From NCBI GenBank assembly GCA_017642335.1, contig JAGCPF010000032.1, positions 115,442 through 179,441 on the forward strand: a stretch of 64,000 nt of DNA, given 5' to 3'. Under the pieces are notes generated by a model. The model did not search any database. It saw only the letters and a program-made list of their open reading frames with translations, and was not told where the DNA came from. Shown piece after piece: positions 1 through 8,749 of this stretch. Origin of the DNA: Fibrobacter sp. (GTDB lineage: Bacteria; Fibrobacterota; Fibrobacteria; Fibrobacterales; Fibrobacteraceae). Both the position numbers and the translations under genes were made by a program. The stretch's first letter is position 1; the number at the start of each line of letters is the position of its first letter.

Positions 1-604
1 AGCGGTTCCAGGGGAACTTGAGGTCGGCATCGTAGGCGCCGATAGACGGCAGGCGCAACGCAGCAAACAACCCGACAACCTGCAGACCGCCGAGCGTGTA
101 GAGCACAGGCAGAATCGCCCCTTCCCTAATGGCGAAGGCGAGCGCCACACCCGAAAGCATCATAGCGGAGAACGTGGTCACCATCAGGATGCCGCCCCCC
201 TTCATCAGGGAACGCACACCCACCAGTTCCTTCATGTAGCCGTTTTTCGCAGGACTTTGGAAGGCCTGGAGAACGAAGAACAGGCCCGTCGCCGAAAGCA
301 TCATGGCCAAGTTCGAGAAGTAAGCCCCGGCACAGAACAGGCCCACAGCCGGGAAAGAGAGGAACGTGGTCCAGAAAAGAACCTTTTCCTTGGGATATTT
401 GTCAGAAAAGAAGCCCGCCGGTGTCAGCAAAAGCACGCACGGCAACAGGAACAGCAGATGGAACACATAGAACTCCCATGACCCCGTCGCCGTAAAGCCC
501 AGACGGTTGAGAATAAATTCCATGTAAGCGAGAATGACCGTCGAAACGGCTACCTGCGTAAACGCAAGTACATAGAAGGAAGAAAAACTCCTGATCTTTT
601 TCAT
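1..604 (-). CDS. MFS transporter, LplT/Aas-like (3' part cut by window edge)
   Basis: The first 201 codons of a minus-strand gene are visible; the rest lies beyond position 1. The start is the ATG at 604, preceded by CAGGAAG. The protein is strongly hydrophobic with several membrane segments. It has an MFS loop motif (GFFSDKYPKEK) between helices 2 and 3, then QSPAKNGYMKELV, which resembles the SPAKYGILPEL segment of lysophospholipid transporter LplT and of the transporter half of bifunctional Aas proteins. The likely role is flipping lysophospholipid across the inner membrane for re-acylation. Whether an acyltransferase domain follows cannot be seen. A generic MFS exporter is the alternative. 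Confidence 0.6.
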   Translation of the reverse strand, partial: MKKIRSFSSFYVLAFTQVAVSTVILAYMEFILNRLGFTATGSWEFYVFHLLFLLPCVLLLTPAGFFSDKYPKEKVLFWTTFLSFPAVGLFCAGAYFSNLAMMLSATGLFFVLQAFQSPAKNGYMKELVGVRSLMKGGGILMVTTFSAMMLSGVALAFAIREGAILPVLYTLGGLQVVGLFAALRLPSIGAYDADLKFPWNR

Positions 605-875
605 TTGCGATACTTCCTGCAGTATAAACGGAGGTATATAAGAAAAATAGATTTTTCGGGGTTTCAATACCAGAATTGTAAGCAGTTCGTAAGAACAGAC
701 CCTCGTAAAACGGCGAAAAAACGCCATTATTTTTTCTTTTTAGATTTTTTTTACAATTCTGCTCCGGTAAGCCTCCGGACTACAATACAATAGCTGTAAT
801 CGCAACATTCAACAATATCAAAAAAAATTCCCGCGCATTCGCATGCACGGGAATCTTTCAATAATTTATACTAAA
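605..875. other. intergenic region between divergent-end genes
   Basis: About 270 bp without a convincing gene. It holds the upstream region of the transporter gene (a TATACT-like box on the minus strand near 621-626) and, at its right end, the terminator of the lipoprotein gene to the right. An open frame at 605-793 has low-complexity, basic and aromatic-rich coding with no ribosome-binding site and is not called. Confidence 0.5.
821..854 (-). terminator. intrinsic terminator of the 876-1775 lipoprotein gene
   Basis: Arms ATTCCCG (827-833) and CGGGAAT (848-854) pair around a short loop. On the minus strand the stem is followed by a run of T (complement of the A run at 821-827). It sits about 20 bp after the stop codon. 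Confidence 0.8.
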
Positions 876-1775
876 CTACTTGACTTCGAAGTAGTAAGTC
901 TGGAGAGCCTTGCCATCCTGAGTGAACTGGATGATCTGCTTGCCCTTCGGGAGGTTGCCCGTGATTTCGTAGAGGCCTTCGGCCTTGTACGTCACAGTGA
1001 GAGCAGTGCCCTTGGACTTGTCAGCAAAGAGACCCTTGGTTTCGCCTTCGCCAAAGCCAGTGCAATCCTTGTGGGAAGCGATCGGAGCTTCGACAGCCGG
1101 ATAAGTCGTGGCGATGATCGGGGTAGAAACGGAGTTGGCGTTGCGGTAGAACACGTCGAGCTTGCCGTCCATGACGCGCGGAGCCGGGAGCGGGAGCATC
1201 TTGATGTCCGGCTTCACGACCTTAGCAGCCTTCTTGGCCTTCTTGCCTTTCTTGCCCTTCTTGGCATTCTTTTCGGCTTCGGCAGGCGGGAGCTTGGCGG
1301 CTTCGGTAACCTGCGGCATTTCCAGACGGTAACCGGCACCGGAAGTTTCACCGCAGTTCACGGACCAGATAACCCATTCGTTGGAAATCTTGACCGGGCC
1401 CTGTTCGCTGCCCTTGTACAGCCCCGGATCGACCTGGTCACTGTAGCTGTAGAGCGTAACGACTGCATCCGGATTTTCTTCGGTAGTCGTAACCGTGCCA
1501 CGGCCGAGGATATACTTCGAACGGCGGGTCAGGATACGGTAGGTGCCCACCGGCACGTTTTCGAACTTGAACTTACCTTCCTTGAGCAAGTCCTTGTACT
1601 TGTACTTCGTGGACTGCGTACCATAGATGGTAGAATCCATCCAAACAGTGGGTATTTCGACGCTCTTGCCGGTGAACGGGTCAAGAACAACACCTTCGAC
1701 AGTACCCTTCTTATCGCAACCCGTCATTGCAAAGGCAACGAGAGCAGCGGCAACCAATGTAAGCTGTTTTTTCAT
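876..1775 (-). CDS. lipoprotein with N-terminal carboxypeptidase-regulatory-like segment
   Basis: A 299-residue predicted lipoprotein. The start is the ATG at 1775, with GAGGA just upstream; a longer in-frame start at 1832 would place the signal peptide internally. The signal peptide ends in a lipobox (MTGC) at about residue 20. Residues 25-110 (TVEGVVLDPFTG... and later PVGTYRILTRR) look like a beta-sandwich carboxypeptidase-regulatory-like domain. A lysine/alanine-rich stretch (KKGKKGKKAKK, about residues 170-190) separates it from a second beta-rich half. No enzymatic motif is seen. The function is unknown; the protein is probably anchored in the cell envelope. The gene lies downstream of rpmE2 on the same strand, separated by a terminator. 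Confidence 0.75.
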   Translation of the reverse strand: MKKQLTLVAAALVAFAMTGCDKKGTVEGVVLDPFTGKSVEIPTVWMDSTIYGTQSTKYKYKDLLKEGKFKFENVPVGTYRILTRRSKYILGRGTVTTTEENPDAVVTLYSYSDQVDPGLYKGSEQGPVKISNEWVIWSVNCGETSGAGYRLEMPQVTEAAKLPPAEAEKNAKKGKKGKKAKKAAKVVKPDIKMLPLPAPRVMDGKLDVFYRNANSVSTPIIATTYPAVEAPIASHKDCTGFGEGETKGLFADKSKGTALTVTYKAEGLYEITGNLPKGKQIIQFTQDGKALQTYYFEVK

Positions 1776-1802
1776 TGTTATCCTCATGGTAGAAACGTTC
1801 GT

Positions 1803-1830
1803 GAAAAAAGCCCTCCCTGGCGGGAGGGCC
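1803..1830 (-). terminator. intrinsic terminator of rpmE2
   Basis: GCCCTCCC (1810-1817) pairs with GGGAGGGC (1822-1829). Read on the minus strand, the stem is followed by TTTTTTC. It lies directly after the L31 stop codon. Confidence 0.85.
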
Positions 1831-1841
1831 ATCCGCTAAAA

Positions 1842-2141
1842 TTATTCGGCGTCTTCGGCCTTCGGAGCGGCCTTACGGGTCTTGCGCTTTGCGCCCGTGA
1901 TGTTGCCAGCGAAACGCTTGTTGAAGCGGTCGATACGGCCAGCCGTATCCACGCGATGCTGCTTGCCCGTCCAGAACGGATGGGTATCAGCCGTGATTTC
2001 CAGGGAAATCACGCTATGTTCAACACCATCGATAGTCTTCTTTTCGGCGGAAGACTTCGTGGAGCGGGTGATGTATTCTTTACCCGTATTCGCATCGACG
2101 AACACGACCGGTTGATAGTTAGGGTGGATACCTTCTTTCAT
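1842..2141 (-). CDS. rpmE2: 50S ribosomal protein L31 type B
   Basis: A 99-residue L31. The N-terminus MKEGIHPNYQPVVFVD and the motifs SLEITADTHPFWTGKQ and GRIDRFNKRF are characteristic of the family. No zinc-ligand cysteines are present, which marks the zinc-independent type B (C-minus) paralogue. In other bacteria this form replaces the zinc-binding L31 when zinc is scarce. A basic, alanine-rich tail (KRKTRKAAPKAEDAE) extends beyond the core. No Zur box was recognised upstream, so zinc regulation here is only an inference. Confidence 0.93.
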   Translation of the reverse strand: MKEGIHPNYQPVVFVDANTGKEYITRSTKSSAEKKTIDGVEHSVISLEITADTHPFWTGKQHRVDTAGRIDRFNKRFAGNITGAKRKTRKAAPKAEDAE

Positions 2142-2231
2142 TGTATTAACTTCCTATTGAAGTGAGTTTGAAAGTCCCAAATTTAAAAGAATTTCGGGAT
2201 TTTGGCAAGCGAAAATAGTATTTTTGGAGTC

Positions 2232-2798
2232 ATGAAAAGAATCCTCGGAATAGCTGCATTGCTTTTGGTTGCCTGCGGGAACGAACCTCCCGTTGCGAAA
2301 ATCGTTGAAATAGACAAGAAAATGCCGCTTTTGGCGTGGCCAGACGAGCACTACATCGCCACCGTGGACTCCATTATCGCCGCAGAAAAAGTGATTCCGA
2401 GTAAGGATTCCGGCAAGGCCCAGCTCACGCTCAACGCCTTCAAGGCCCCGTCGCTTGCGCTCCCGCAAAAGCAGGGGCAAAAGCATTCCGCCACAAAGGG
2501 CGAAAAGAGGCGCGAATCCGTCGCGAAGGAGAAGGTCGACAACAGCGCCGAGGTGTTCATGGACAAGTTCAGCAGGGCGCTCTCCGCCCTCCAGTCCGAC
2601 CCCTCGAACGCCAGCCTGTACAAGACGGTGGAAGCCCGCGAAGGCGACGACCTGTTCAAGCTGTTACGCCGTACCTACGGTGCCGGTTCGCAGAACCTCC
2701 CCCGCTTCTACGTTTTGTCTGCACTGCAGTCCGTGAACGCAGGAGTATCGCTCGAGCACCTGAGTGCCGGCGACAAAGTAAGAGTACCGAGAATTTAG
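2232..2798 (+). CDS. lipoprotein with C-terminal LysM-like domain
   Basis: A 188-residue protein. The start chosen is the ATG at 2232, preceded by GGAG; this places the signal peptide and lipobox (LLVAC) at the N-terminus. A charged, probably flexible linker (residues about 60-130) leads to a C-terminal segment, EGDDLFKLLRRTYG... VNAGVSLEHLSAGDKVRVPRI. It has the LysM pattern: an early G-D, a middle N, and a closing L-x-x-G-x-x-x-x-x-P. The likely role is an outer-membrane lipoprotein that binds peptidoglycan. The TAG stop codon is part of a dispersed TTTAGACGAGAGA element. The gene is monocistronic and divergent from rpmE2. Confidence 0.7.
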   Translation: MKRILGIAALLLVACGNEPPVAKIVEIDKKMPLLAWPDEHYIATVDSIIAAEKVIPSKDSGKAQLTLNAFKAPSLALPQKQGQKHSATKGEKRRESVAKEKVDNSAEVFMDKFSRALSALQSDPSNASLYKTVEAREGDDLFKLLRRTYGAGSQNLPRFYVLSALQSVNAGVSLEHLSAGDKVRVPRI

Positions 2799-3004
2799 AC
2801 GAGAGAACGGAGCTTCGCTCCTACAGACGAGAGACGAGAGAGAGGCTCGAGGCTCGAGGTTCGGGGCGCGAAATATCAGCGATTAGCAATCAGCTGTGAG
2901 GAACGAGATAAAAAAGGAGATGCCCGCCTAAAGCGGACACAATCCAAACAACTTTTCCTAGCCTCTAGATTCTAATCTCTAGATTCTAGATCCTAGCCCC
3001 TATA
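2799..3004. repeat. low-complexity intergenic repeats (GACGAGAGA and CTAG-rich elements)
   Basis: Begins with TTTAGACGAGAGA (2794-2806, including the upstream stop codon) and a small GGAGCTTCGCTCC hairpin, then a GAGACGAGAGAGAGG/GGCTCGAGG stretch. It ends at 2957-2998 with repeated TCTAGATTCTA units. The last element recurs in inverted orientation at 13066-13106 (19 of 20 bases identical over the GTTAGAATCTAGAGGCTAGG core). No gene is seen here. Confidence 0.75.
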
Positions 3005-3589
3005 CTACAACACTCCCTTGCTGCTGGGCACGGCATTCTTGTTGCGGCCGGGAGCCACAGCCATCGCCACGGCACGGGCAAACGCCTTGAAGATGCTCTC
3101 CAGGCAATGATGATTGTCGCTACCGTAGAACAGTTCCACGTGCAGGTTCATGCGAGCATTCTCGGCAAGGCTCTTGAAGAAATGCTCGAACATGCTCGCC
3201 TCGATACCACCGGCCATCGCGGCAGGGAGTTTCACATTCCAGACAAAGCCGATGCGGTTGCTAAAATCGATGCAAACGCGGCTCAAAGCCTCGTCCATTG
3301 GAACAAAGTAAAAACCGTAACGTTCGATGCCCTTCTTGTCGCCCAGGCATTCCACAAGCGCCTGTCCAAGCACGATGGCAATGTCTTCCATGCTGTGATG
3401 CATATCGACTTCCACATCGCCCTTGCAGGTCAAGTCCAGACGGAACCCGCCATGCACCTGGAACAAGTCGAGCATGTGATCCAGGAAGGCGTTCCCGGAA
3501 TCGATTTTGCCACGACCGGGTTCATCCAAATTCAAGGAAAGTTCAATGGACGTTTCGCTTGTCTTGCGAGAAATTTTAGAACAGCGCAT
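3005..3589 (-). CDS. hisB: imidazoleglycerol-phosphate dehydratase
   Basis: A 194-residue monofunctional IGPD. It converts imidazole glycerol phosphate to imidazole acetol phosphate in histidine synthesis. The metal-binding motifs are clear: DHMLDLFQVHGGF near residue 37, MHHSMEDIAIVLG near 63, and DNHHCLESIFKAFARA near 157. Length is typical of the enzyme without the phosphatase domain. Its ATG overlaps the stop codon of the RodZ-like gene (TGATG), so the two are translationally coupled. No other his gene lies nearby; hisB is the last gene of an envelope operon. Confidence 0.95.
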   Translation of the reverse strand: MRCSKISRKTSETSIELSLNLDEPGRGKIDSGNAFLDHMLDLFQVHGGFRLDLTCKGDVEVDMHHSMEDIAIVLGQALVECLGDKKGIERYGFYFVPMDEALSRVCIDFSNRIGFVWNVKLPAAMAGGIEASMFEHFFKSLAENARMNLHVELFYGSDNHHCLESIFKAFARAVAMAVAPGRNKNAVPSSKGVL

Positions 3590-4578
3590 CAGTTCCCCCT
3601 GACAATGACTTTGCCGTCATACACGCGGAAGCGGGTCACGCGGCCAAACTGCATTTCGGGAAGCGGCGTTTCCACGCCATTCAAAATCATCTTCGCGATG
3701 GCGCGCGGTTCACCGATAATCACGAGAATCGTGTCCTTCGTGTTGTAGACCATTCTCGTTCCCGCGACAGAAATATTTGATTCCTTGAGGAACGCATCGT
3801 CCTCGTCGTGATGCTTCAGGCCGATCCACGTACGAGCGTTGCCGGAACCAATCAGTTCGAACTTCGTACTGCCATTGTTCGATACCGGTTCAGCCTTTTC
3901 GTCCTTCTTGGAAGTAGAGGAGATGAATATCGTAGCAGATGCGGGACGGTCAGATTTCTTGATGGCTTCGTCCACGACAGCCTGGCTCACCGAGCCGTTG
4001 CGCTCGGCGGAATCCTTCTTGGCGGCGGCGATGGAATCAGCACGCAGGGAATCAGCAGGAACGGCCTCAGCACCCTCAGGAATTTCGGACGGGGTGACAT
4101 TTTCGGACTCGTCGACAACAGCAGAATCACTCTTGGCAGCATCGCCGGACTCGTCGAACCGCCCTAGCTGGTCCATGAAATGCATCGCAGCCAGGAACCC
4201 AAGTCCGAGCAAAATAATGACGATAGGAATCGCCTTGCTATGCTTTTTTACGTTCTCTTCGGCCATTGGCGAAATCGTGGAAGTTATTGCCGTATCTAGA
4301 GATACGTTCATATACTGCGATCCACTTTCCTTCGTATACCACTCCATCACCTTCTTGGTATCGAGCCCAAGTTTGGTGCAAAGGGAGTTCAAATAACTGC
4401 GCAAATAAGCCTCTACGGGGAACGCCTTCCAATCACTTTTTTCTATAGAGGTAATATGCTGGACAGAAATCTTCGTCTCAGCCGAAAGTTTTTCTACGGT
4501 CAGGGAATGCGCTTCACGGGCGCGTACGAAATAGGCACCTAAAGATTCGTCTGCACGTTTATCTTCAATAGGATTCAT
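3589..4578 (-). CDS. RodZ-like helix-turn-helix membrane protein
   Basis: A 329-residue protein with RodZ architecture. An N-terminal Cro/XRE-type HTH covers residues about 12-80 (SLGAYFVRAREAHSLTVEKLS, then FPVEAYLRSYLNSLCTKLGLD). One transmembrane helix lies at about 117-135. A Ser/Ala/Asp-rich extracytoplasmic linker follows, then a C-terminal beta domain of the DUF4115 kind (about 230-329). RodZ links MreB to the elongation machinery and maintains rod shape. The gene overlaps maf upstream (ATGA) and hisB downstream. The DNA-binding-like domain usually serves protein contacts in this family. Confidence 0.8.
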   Translation of the reverse strand: MNPIEDKRADESLGAYFVRAREAHSLTVEKLSAETKISVQHITSIEKSDWKAFPVEAYLRSYLNSLCTKLGLDTKKVMEWYTKESGSQYMNVSLDTAITSTISPMAEENVKKHSKAIPIVIILLGLGFLAAMHFMDQLGRFDESGDAAKSDSAVVDESENVTPSEIPEGAEAVPADSLRADSIAAAKKDSAERNGSVSQAVVDEAIKKSDRPASATIFISSTSKKDEKAEPVSNNGSTKFELIGSGNARTWIGLKHHDEDDAFLKESNISVAGTRMVYNTKDTILVIIGEPRAIAKMILNGVETPLPEMQFGRVTRFRVYDGKVIVRGN

Positions 4579-5201
4579 GTTGTTTCCTTCAACCTTCCCA
4601 GAACATCCAACAAACGGGCTACCGGAAGCCCGACAACGTTATAATAACACCCACGAATTCCGCTAATGAGCCTAGCACCCTGTGTTTGGATGCCGTAAGC
4701 CCCCGCTTTGTCCATCGGGTCTTTAGAATTTACATAATCTTCGAGTTCTTGTAAGGTGTTGTTCCTGAAAAACACCTCTGTTTCCTCTTCTGTCGCACAA
4801 AGTAGCACCCCATTCCTGGCCACAGCCACCCCAGTGACCACTTTATGGGCCCTTCCATTCAGACGTTTGAGCATTTCGAGGGCTTTTTCGGGGGTTCCGG
4901 GCTTGCCGAGGGGCTCGCCGTCCAGAAAAACCAGGGTGTCAAAGCCCAATACCAGGGCATCTCTTTCGTTGGCCGAAACCGAAAGCGCCTTTGCGCTTGC
5001 ATTTTCACGGGGGAAGTCCAGCGGATTTTTTGACTTCGGAGCTTCTTCGTCATTGGAGACGACCACCCTGAACTTCATCCCGATCTGCGTCAAGATTTCC
5101 CTGCGGCGGGGCGAACCGCTGGCCAGCACGACCTCGTCAAAATCCGACGGTTTCAAATTGGTTACTTTATTCAAAATTTCCATTTTCCCAGATTCTTCCA
5201 A
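4575..5201 (-). CDS. maf: Maf-family nucleoside triphosphate pyrophosphatase
   Basis: A 208-residue protein. The Maf signature LASGSPRRREIL is at about residue 26, a catalytic-type acidic motif (FDTLVFLDGEPLGKP) lies mid-protein, and YGIQTQGARLISGIRGCYYNVVGLP near the C-terminus. Maf proteins hydrolyse dTTP, UTP or modified nucleotides to monophosphates and are linked to septum control and house-cleaning. An alternative ATG at residue 7 would give MEILNKV. The gene sits 8 bp after the lptD stop codon and overlaps the RodZ-like gene by four bases, so it is part of an lptD-maf-rodZ-hisB operon. Confidence 0.9.
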   Translation of the reverse strand: MEESGKMEILNKVTNLKPSDFDEVVLASGSPRRREILTQIGMKFRVVVSNDEEAPKSKNPLDFPRENASAKALSVSANERDALVLGFDTLVFLDGEPLGKPGTPEKALEMLKRLNGRAHKVVTGVAVARNGVLLCATEEETEVFFRNNTLQELEDYVNSKDPMDKAGAYGIQTQGARLISGIRGCYYNVVGLPVARLLDVLGRLKETT

Positions 5202-5209
5202 GATTCTAT

Positions 5210-7738
5210 TTAATAGGAAGTGTTCTTCGTGTCGGTGCTACCCGCGTTCAGCTTGATGTCCGGGAGTTCCTTCACGTAGATGGAGAAGCTCCAACCCGCA
5301 GCAGGCCCGGTCGGCGTCCAGCTGAAGTCGAGTTGCCAGCAATGCAAGGAACGGTTGAACGTGAACGCATGCGTCACGAAACGGCCTTCGTTATAATCGT
5401 AGCGCGTCCTGTAAGTCATTTCCCAGTTGACCGTAGGCTGGAAAGTCGCCGAAATTTCCGTAGAATGCGAGATATTGTCCTTGAACAAATCCCTGGCCAC
5501 ACGCGTACTCGAGAAGGTATAACGGTAATCAAAACCGAAGCTCCACTTGAGCATTTCGTACTTGCCCATCTGCGAAGGCAGACCTGCGTTAAACTGTCCG
5601 TTCCAGTGGAACGCACGAGAAAGCTCGTAACTCCAGGATGTCAGTTCAGGAATCCTGATCTTGGTCGGTTGATCGGTATACTTGTGATAGAAGCTGTGCG
5701 TCGTGCGGACAGTAAACATGTAGTCCGGCAACACCTGAAGGCCAAAACTAGACGAAATGTCGGAGAACCGCAACGAGTCGGCAGCAAAGTTGTACGAAGT
5801 GCTGTGGCGGGTCGTCAGCAAGCGGCGGGTCCCGTACTGGTCTTCGACGGCCTTCGTCGTATCGCCCTTGGTCGAATCGGGTTTGTGCCCGACCACCTTC
5901 AGGTACTTGAGGTCAAAGTCGTTGTTCAAGCCGAACCCCACCGTTTTCTGCTCTATCTGGTAAGGACGCTGACCCAGCAACGGATGCGAGACGAATGTCT
6001 TTACCGTATCGATTTCGGGAGCATACGTATAAGACACGCTCGGCGACAGCACATGGCGGACACCCGTAAAGCGACCTATCTCGGGAACCCATATGCCATA
6101 CAACTTGGTATCGGCCGTAAGGCTGTAATCATGGTTGTACGCCACCTCGCCAAAGTGCCCTTCGGTAGGTTCGAGCGAAGTGCGCGCCTTGCGGTACTTA
6201 GCAGAGTCTTCAGGATTGATCCAGGAACGGCCCGTCCAATAGCCAGCAAAAGACGCCCTCGGTGTAAGGTTGATGACATCAAACAGCGACCCGGAATAGT
6301 CCAACGAGTAGTTGCCCGTGTAGCCGTAATACTTCGCCGTGGTATCAACATTGTTGAGAGAATCCAGAGCGCGGCGTGTATAGACGTTAGCCCTGTTTGT
6401 AAAGCTGTAGTTGAACTTTTCCAGGTACGTTTCAATCGAGCCATCTTCGGAAGCGGCCTCGTCTTCGTCGAGTTCGAAGTTAAAAAGCGGGCCACTCATG
6501 CGGAACTGGATATCCGGTATTTCACGTTCCATCATGTTGGTGACCAAGTTATGGGTCTGACGCGCCTTCACCGTGAGGCTCTTGTTGGTGCCGAACTTAC
6601 CGGAATAAGTAAGCTGGGCGTTCGCCTGCTGGTTCAAGATGGTTTCGGCATCGAGCGCCTTATCTTTACGGATGCTTTGACTAGAGACAAACGAACCTGA
6701 ACCGCTCAAGGTGTTCCTGCCGTCGGGGGTCAGATTCTGGTTGTGCGTAAACTGGATATCGTAGCCGCTGTTCGCAAGGTCAAATTCCTCGAGATAACTC
6801 GTGTAAGAAATCCTTCCGTCCAACAAGTAGCGCATCTTGTAGCGCACCTCGCCTGTGAGCGTCGACCTTTCGAACCGTCCTTCCTCGCCCTCAATAATGT
6901 CCCCCTTCAAGGTGGCATCCCAGTAATCGTTGGGCGCATAGTAGAAGCCAAGGTTTCTCATATAAAAGCCCTGCTTCTGGTCGCCACCGAACTTCGGGGT
7001 CAGGAGGCCGGAGCGCCGCCCGCTCTTAAGCGGGGAAACAATAATCGGGAGCACGGCCACCGGCACGTCGGCAATGTTCAAGACCACGGGACGCGCAGTG
7101 ATGGTCTCTTTCGGTTTAACGACCATGCGCCGTCCGTAGAAGTAGAAGTGCTGGTGGGTCGAATCGTTACAGGTACTGAAGTCGCCTCGAGCAATCTGGA
7201 TACGCGTGTCCGGCAGTCGACGGACCTCCATGCCGTTCAGCTGCTGGTTGTCCTGGTACGTCGTCGCGTAGTAGATTTCGCCGATACGGCTTTTCATGTT
7301 GTACTTGAGCCGCATACCCGACAAGGACGGGTTCTTCGTTTCGCGGAGCACCGGTTCGCCGCTAGCCACGAGCATGCTGTTCTCCTGGTCAAAGAAGATG
7401 GTGTCGGCATCAAGCGTAGCGGTGCGGTATTTCAGCTGAGCGCTGTTGTTCAAGTTGAAGGTGGACTTTTCCACGTCGTACACAAGGTCGACCGCACGGT
7501 ACTCGATGGTATCGACCCCCGACGTGTCGTTCATCCACGTCACATCAGTCGTGTCCTCTTCTTCTTGGACTCGATCCTCGAGTTCAAAGCGAGTCATCTC
7601 CTCGCCAAACGCGGCAGGAGCATAGAGGGCAGCCAATGCAAATAGCAAAACGGCCCACAGGAGACTATGGGTTCTCAATAAAAACACGTTGCGCGATAAG
7701 ATAGAAAATAGACAACAGCCAAAAAAGTTTTGCAACAA
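5210..7738 (-). CDS. lptD: LptD-like outer-membrane LPS assembly protein
   Basis: An 842-residue protein with a hydrophobic signal segment (about residues 20-45, ending APAAFGEE). The OstA-type N-terminal jellyroll follows (LKYRTATLDADTIFFDQENSMLVASGEP, then LKYNMKSRIGEIYYA). Then comes the plug/barrel entrance motif VPVAVLPIIVSPLKSGRRSG, typical of LptD, and a long C-terminal beta barrel with aromatic-ended strands. One cysteine lies in the N-terminal half (FSTCND) and one near the C-terminus (SLHCWQ). LptD inserts lipopolysaccharide into the outer leaflet. It is the first gene of the operon with maf, rodZ and hisB. The exact start is uncertain; a GTG 17 codons in is possible. Confidence 0.82.
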   Translation of the reverse strand: MLQNFFGCCLFSILSRNVFLLRTHSLLWAVLLFALAALYAPAAFGEEMTRFELEDRVQEEEDTTDVTWMNDTSGVDTIEYRAVDLVYDVEKSTFNLNNSAQLKYRTATLDADTIFFDQENSMLVASGEPVLRETKNPSLSGMRLKYNMKSRIGEIYYATTYQDNQQLNGMEVRRLPDTRIQIARGDFSTCNDSTHQHFYFYGRRMVVKPKETITARPVVLNIADVPVAVLPIIVSPLKSGRRSGLLTPKFGGDQKQGFYMRNLGFYYAPNDYWDATLKGDIIEGEEGRFERSTLTGEVRYKMRYLLDGRISYTSYLEEFDLANSGYDIQFTHNQNLTPDGRNTLSGSGSFVSSQSIRKDKALDAETILNQQANAQLTYSGKFGTNKSLTVKARQTHNLVTNMMEREIPDIQFRMSGPLFNFELDEDEAASEDGSIETYLEKFNYSFTNRANVYTRRALDSLNNVDTTAKYYGYTGNYSLDYSGSLFDVINLTPRASFAGYWTGRSWINPEDSAKYRKARTSLEPTEGHFGEVAYNHDYSLTADTKLYGIWVPEIGRFTGVRHVLSPSVSYTYAPEIDTVKTFVSHPLLGQRPYQIEQKTVGFGLNNDFDLKYLKVVGHKPDSTKGDTTKAVEDQYGTRRLLTTRHSTSYNFAADSLRFSDISSSFGLQVLPDYMFTVRTTHSFYHKYTDQPTKIRIPELTSWSYELSRAFHWNGQFNAGLPSQMGKYEMLKWSFGFDYRYTFSSTRVARDLFKDNISHSTEISATFQPTVNWEMTYRTRYDYNEGRFVTHAFTFNRSLHCWQLDFSWTPTGPAAGWSFSIYVKELPDIKLNAGSTDTKNTSY

Positions 7739-7770
7739 AAAGAAACGATGTTTTGAAAAGGTTGTTCCCT

Positions 7771-7806
7771 AAAAAAAATATCCGTCCGGACATCAATCCG
7801 GACGGA
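7771..7806 (-). terminator. intrinsic terminator of the PDZ protein gene
   Basis: TCCGTCCGG (7781-7789) and CCGGACGGA (7798-7806) form a 9-bp stem. On the minus strand it is followed by TATTTTTTTT. It lies upstream of lptD and separates the two transcripts. Confidence 0.88.
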
Positions 7807-7829
7807 CAAAAATCAAGCAGGACTAGAGA

Positions 7830-8642
7830 TTACTTGAGCACGGCCATCTTTCCGCTAACGGAACCGTTGTGGTCGATGCTCACCATGTAGCGGCCGCTCG
7901 TCAGCTGGCTGCCGTCCCAAGAGATCGTGTTGATACCGGCCTTGGCGTTATCGGCGCGGAGAGTGGCAATCAATTCGCCATCAGCGCTCAGGATGCTCAC
8001 CACGGCAGTGCCGGAGGACTTGAGGCCAAAGCTCACTGCCGTACGGGTAAAGCCGCGGAGAGTGGCGTCGCCAGTACGAGCGATGTTGGACTTATGGACC
8101 TTGGGTTCAAATTCGTTCACCCTTTCGATGTAGATGCCGTTGAGACCAGCAGAGGAAGCCTTGACTTCTTCCTTCACGAGGTTGCCGTTCTGCAAGACTG
8201 CGACGAGCTGCTTGTCGGACTCCGTTGCACTGGCGAAAGCCTCGAGTTCGTGGGAGCTGACTTCGGACTTGTCACCATACCAGCTCTGCACGGACTTGCC
8301 TTCGAGTTCCTTCACGGTGATCTGGGTGCGGCGGAGCGTTTCCTTGTAGGTTTCGCCTGCGCTCACGTAGGTAATCTCGAGCGGTTTGTTCACCTGGCCA
8401 CGGAGCATATCCTTAGAAGCTTCGATGTCCTTGCCCTGGAGGCTAACGCCGTCAACAGCGACAATCACATCACCAGCCTGGAGCTTGGTTTCAGCAGCAG
8501 GAGTACCCGGGATAACTTCAGCAACCTTGACACCGTCACCAATCTGATAAATAGTCACACCGATACCGCCGAAAGATTCATCGGCCATAACAGGAGCAGC
8601 AACCATCGCTGCCAAAAGGGAAAGCTTAACAAAATTCTTCAT
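7830..8642 (-). CDS. secreted PDZ-domain protein with FlgD/T9SS-like C-terminal domain
   Basis: A 270-residue protein with a signal peptide (MKNFVKLSLLAAMVAAPVMADE). A PDZ domain spans about residues 22-110 (GIGVTIYQIGDGVKVAEVIPGTPA, then AGDVIVAVDGVSLQG). The C-terminal 70 residues (GLKSSGTAVVSILSADGE ... GINTISWDGSQLTSGRYMVSI) match the beta-sandwich pattern of FlgD-Ig and type IX secretion sorting domains. No protease motif accompanies the PDZ. It is probably exported to the periplasm or cell surface. Whether it is a T9SS substrate is an inference from the tail and the lineage. A clear AAGGAG precedes the ATG. Confidence 0.7.
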   Translation of the reverse strand: MKNFVKLSLLAAMVAAPVMADESFGGIGVTIYQIGDGVKVAEVIPGTPAAETKLQAGDVIVAVDGVSLQGKDIEASKDMLRGQVNKPLEITYVSAGETYKETLRRTQITVKELEGKSVQSWYGDKSEVSSHELEAFASATESDKQLVAVLQNGNLVKEEVKASSAGLNGIYIERVNEFEPKVHKSNIARTGDATLRGFTRTAVSFGLKSSGTAVVSILSADGELIATLRADNAKAGINTISWDGSQLTSGRYMVSIDHNGSVSGKMAVLK

Positions 8643-8749
8643 AAGGACTCCTTATAAATTAGATTCCGTTTTAAATATATAATAAAAATTGCCGAATGGG
8701 CCGTCGAAAGTCACAAATTTTCCAAAAAAACGGCAAATTGGCCCGACAA

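Noticed and set aside
605..793. A 62-codon plus-strand frame between the transporter and lipoprotein genes
   Set aside because: No ribosome-binding site and low-complexity basic/aromatic composition typical of AT-rich intergenic DNA.
843..2165. A 440-codon plus-strand frame opposite the lipoprotein and rpmE2 genes
   Set aside because: It is antisense to two well-supported genes and has no recognisable domain; codon bias of the minus-strand genes creates the open frame.
5333..6700. A 455-codon plus-strand frame
   Set aside because: Antisense to the lptD-like gene; no ribosome-binding site or domain.
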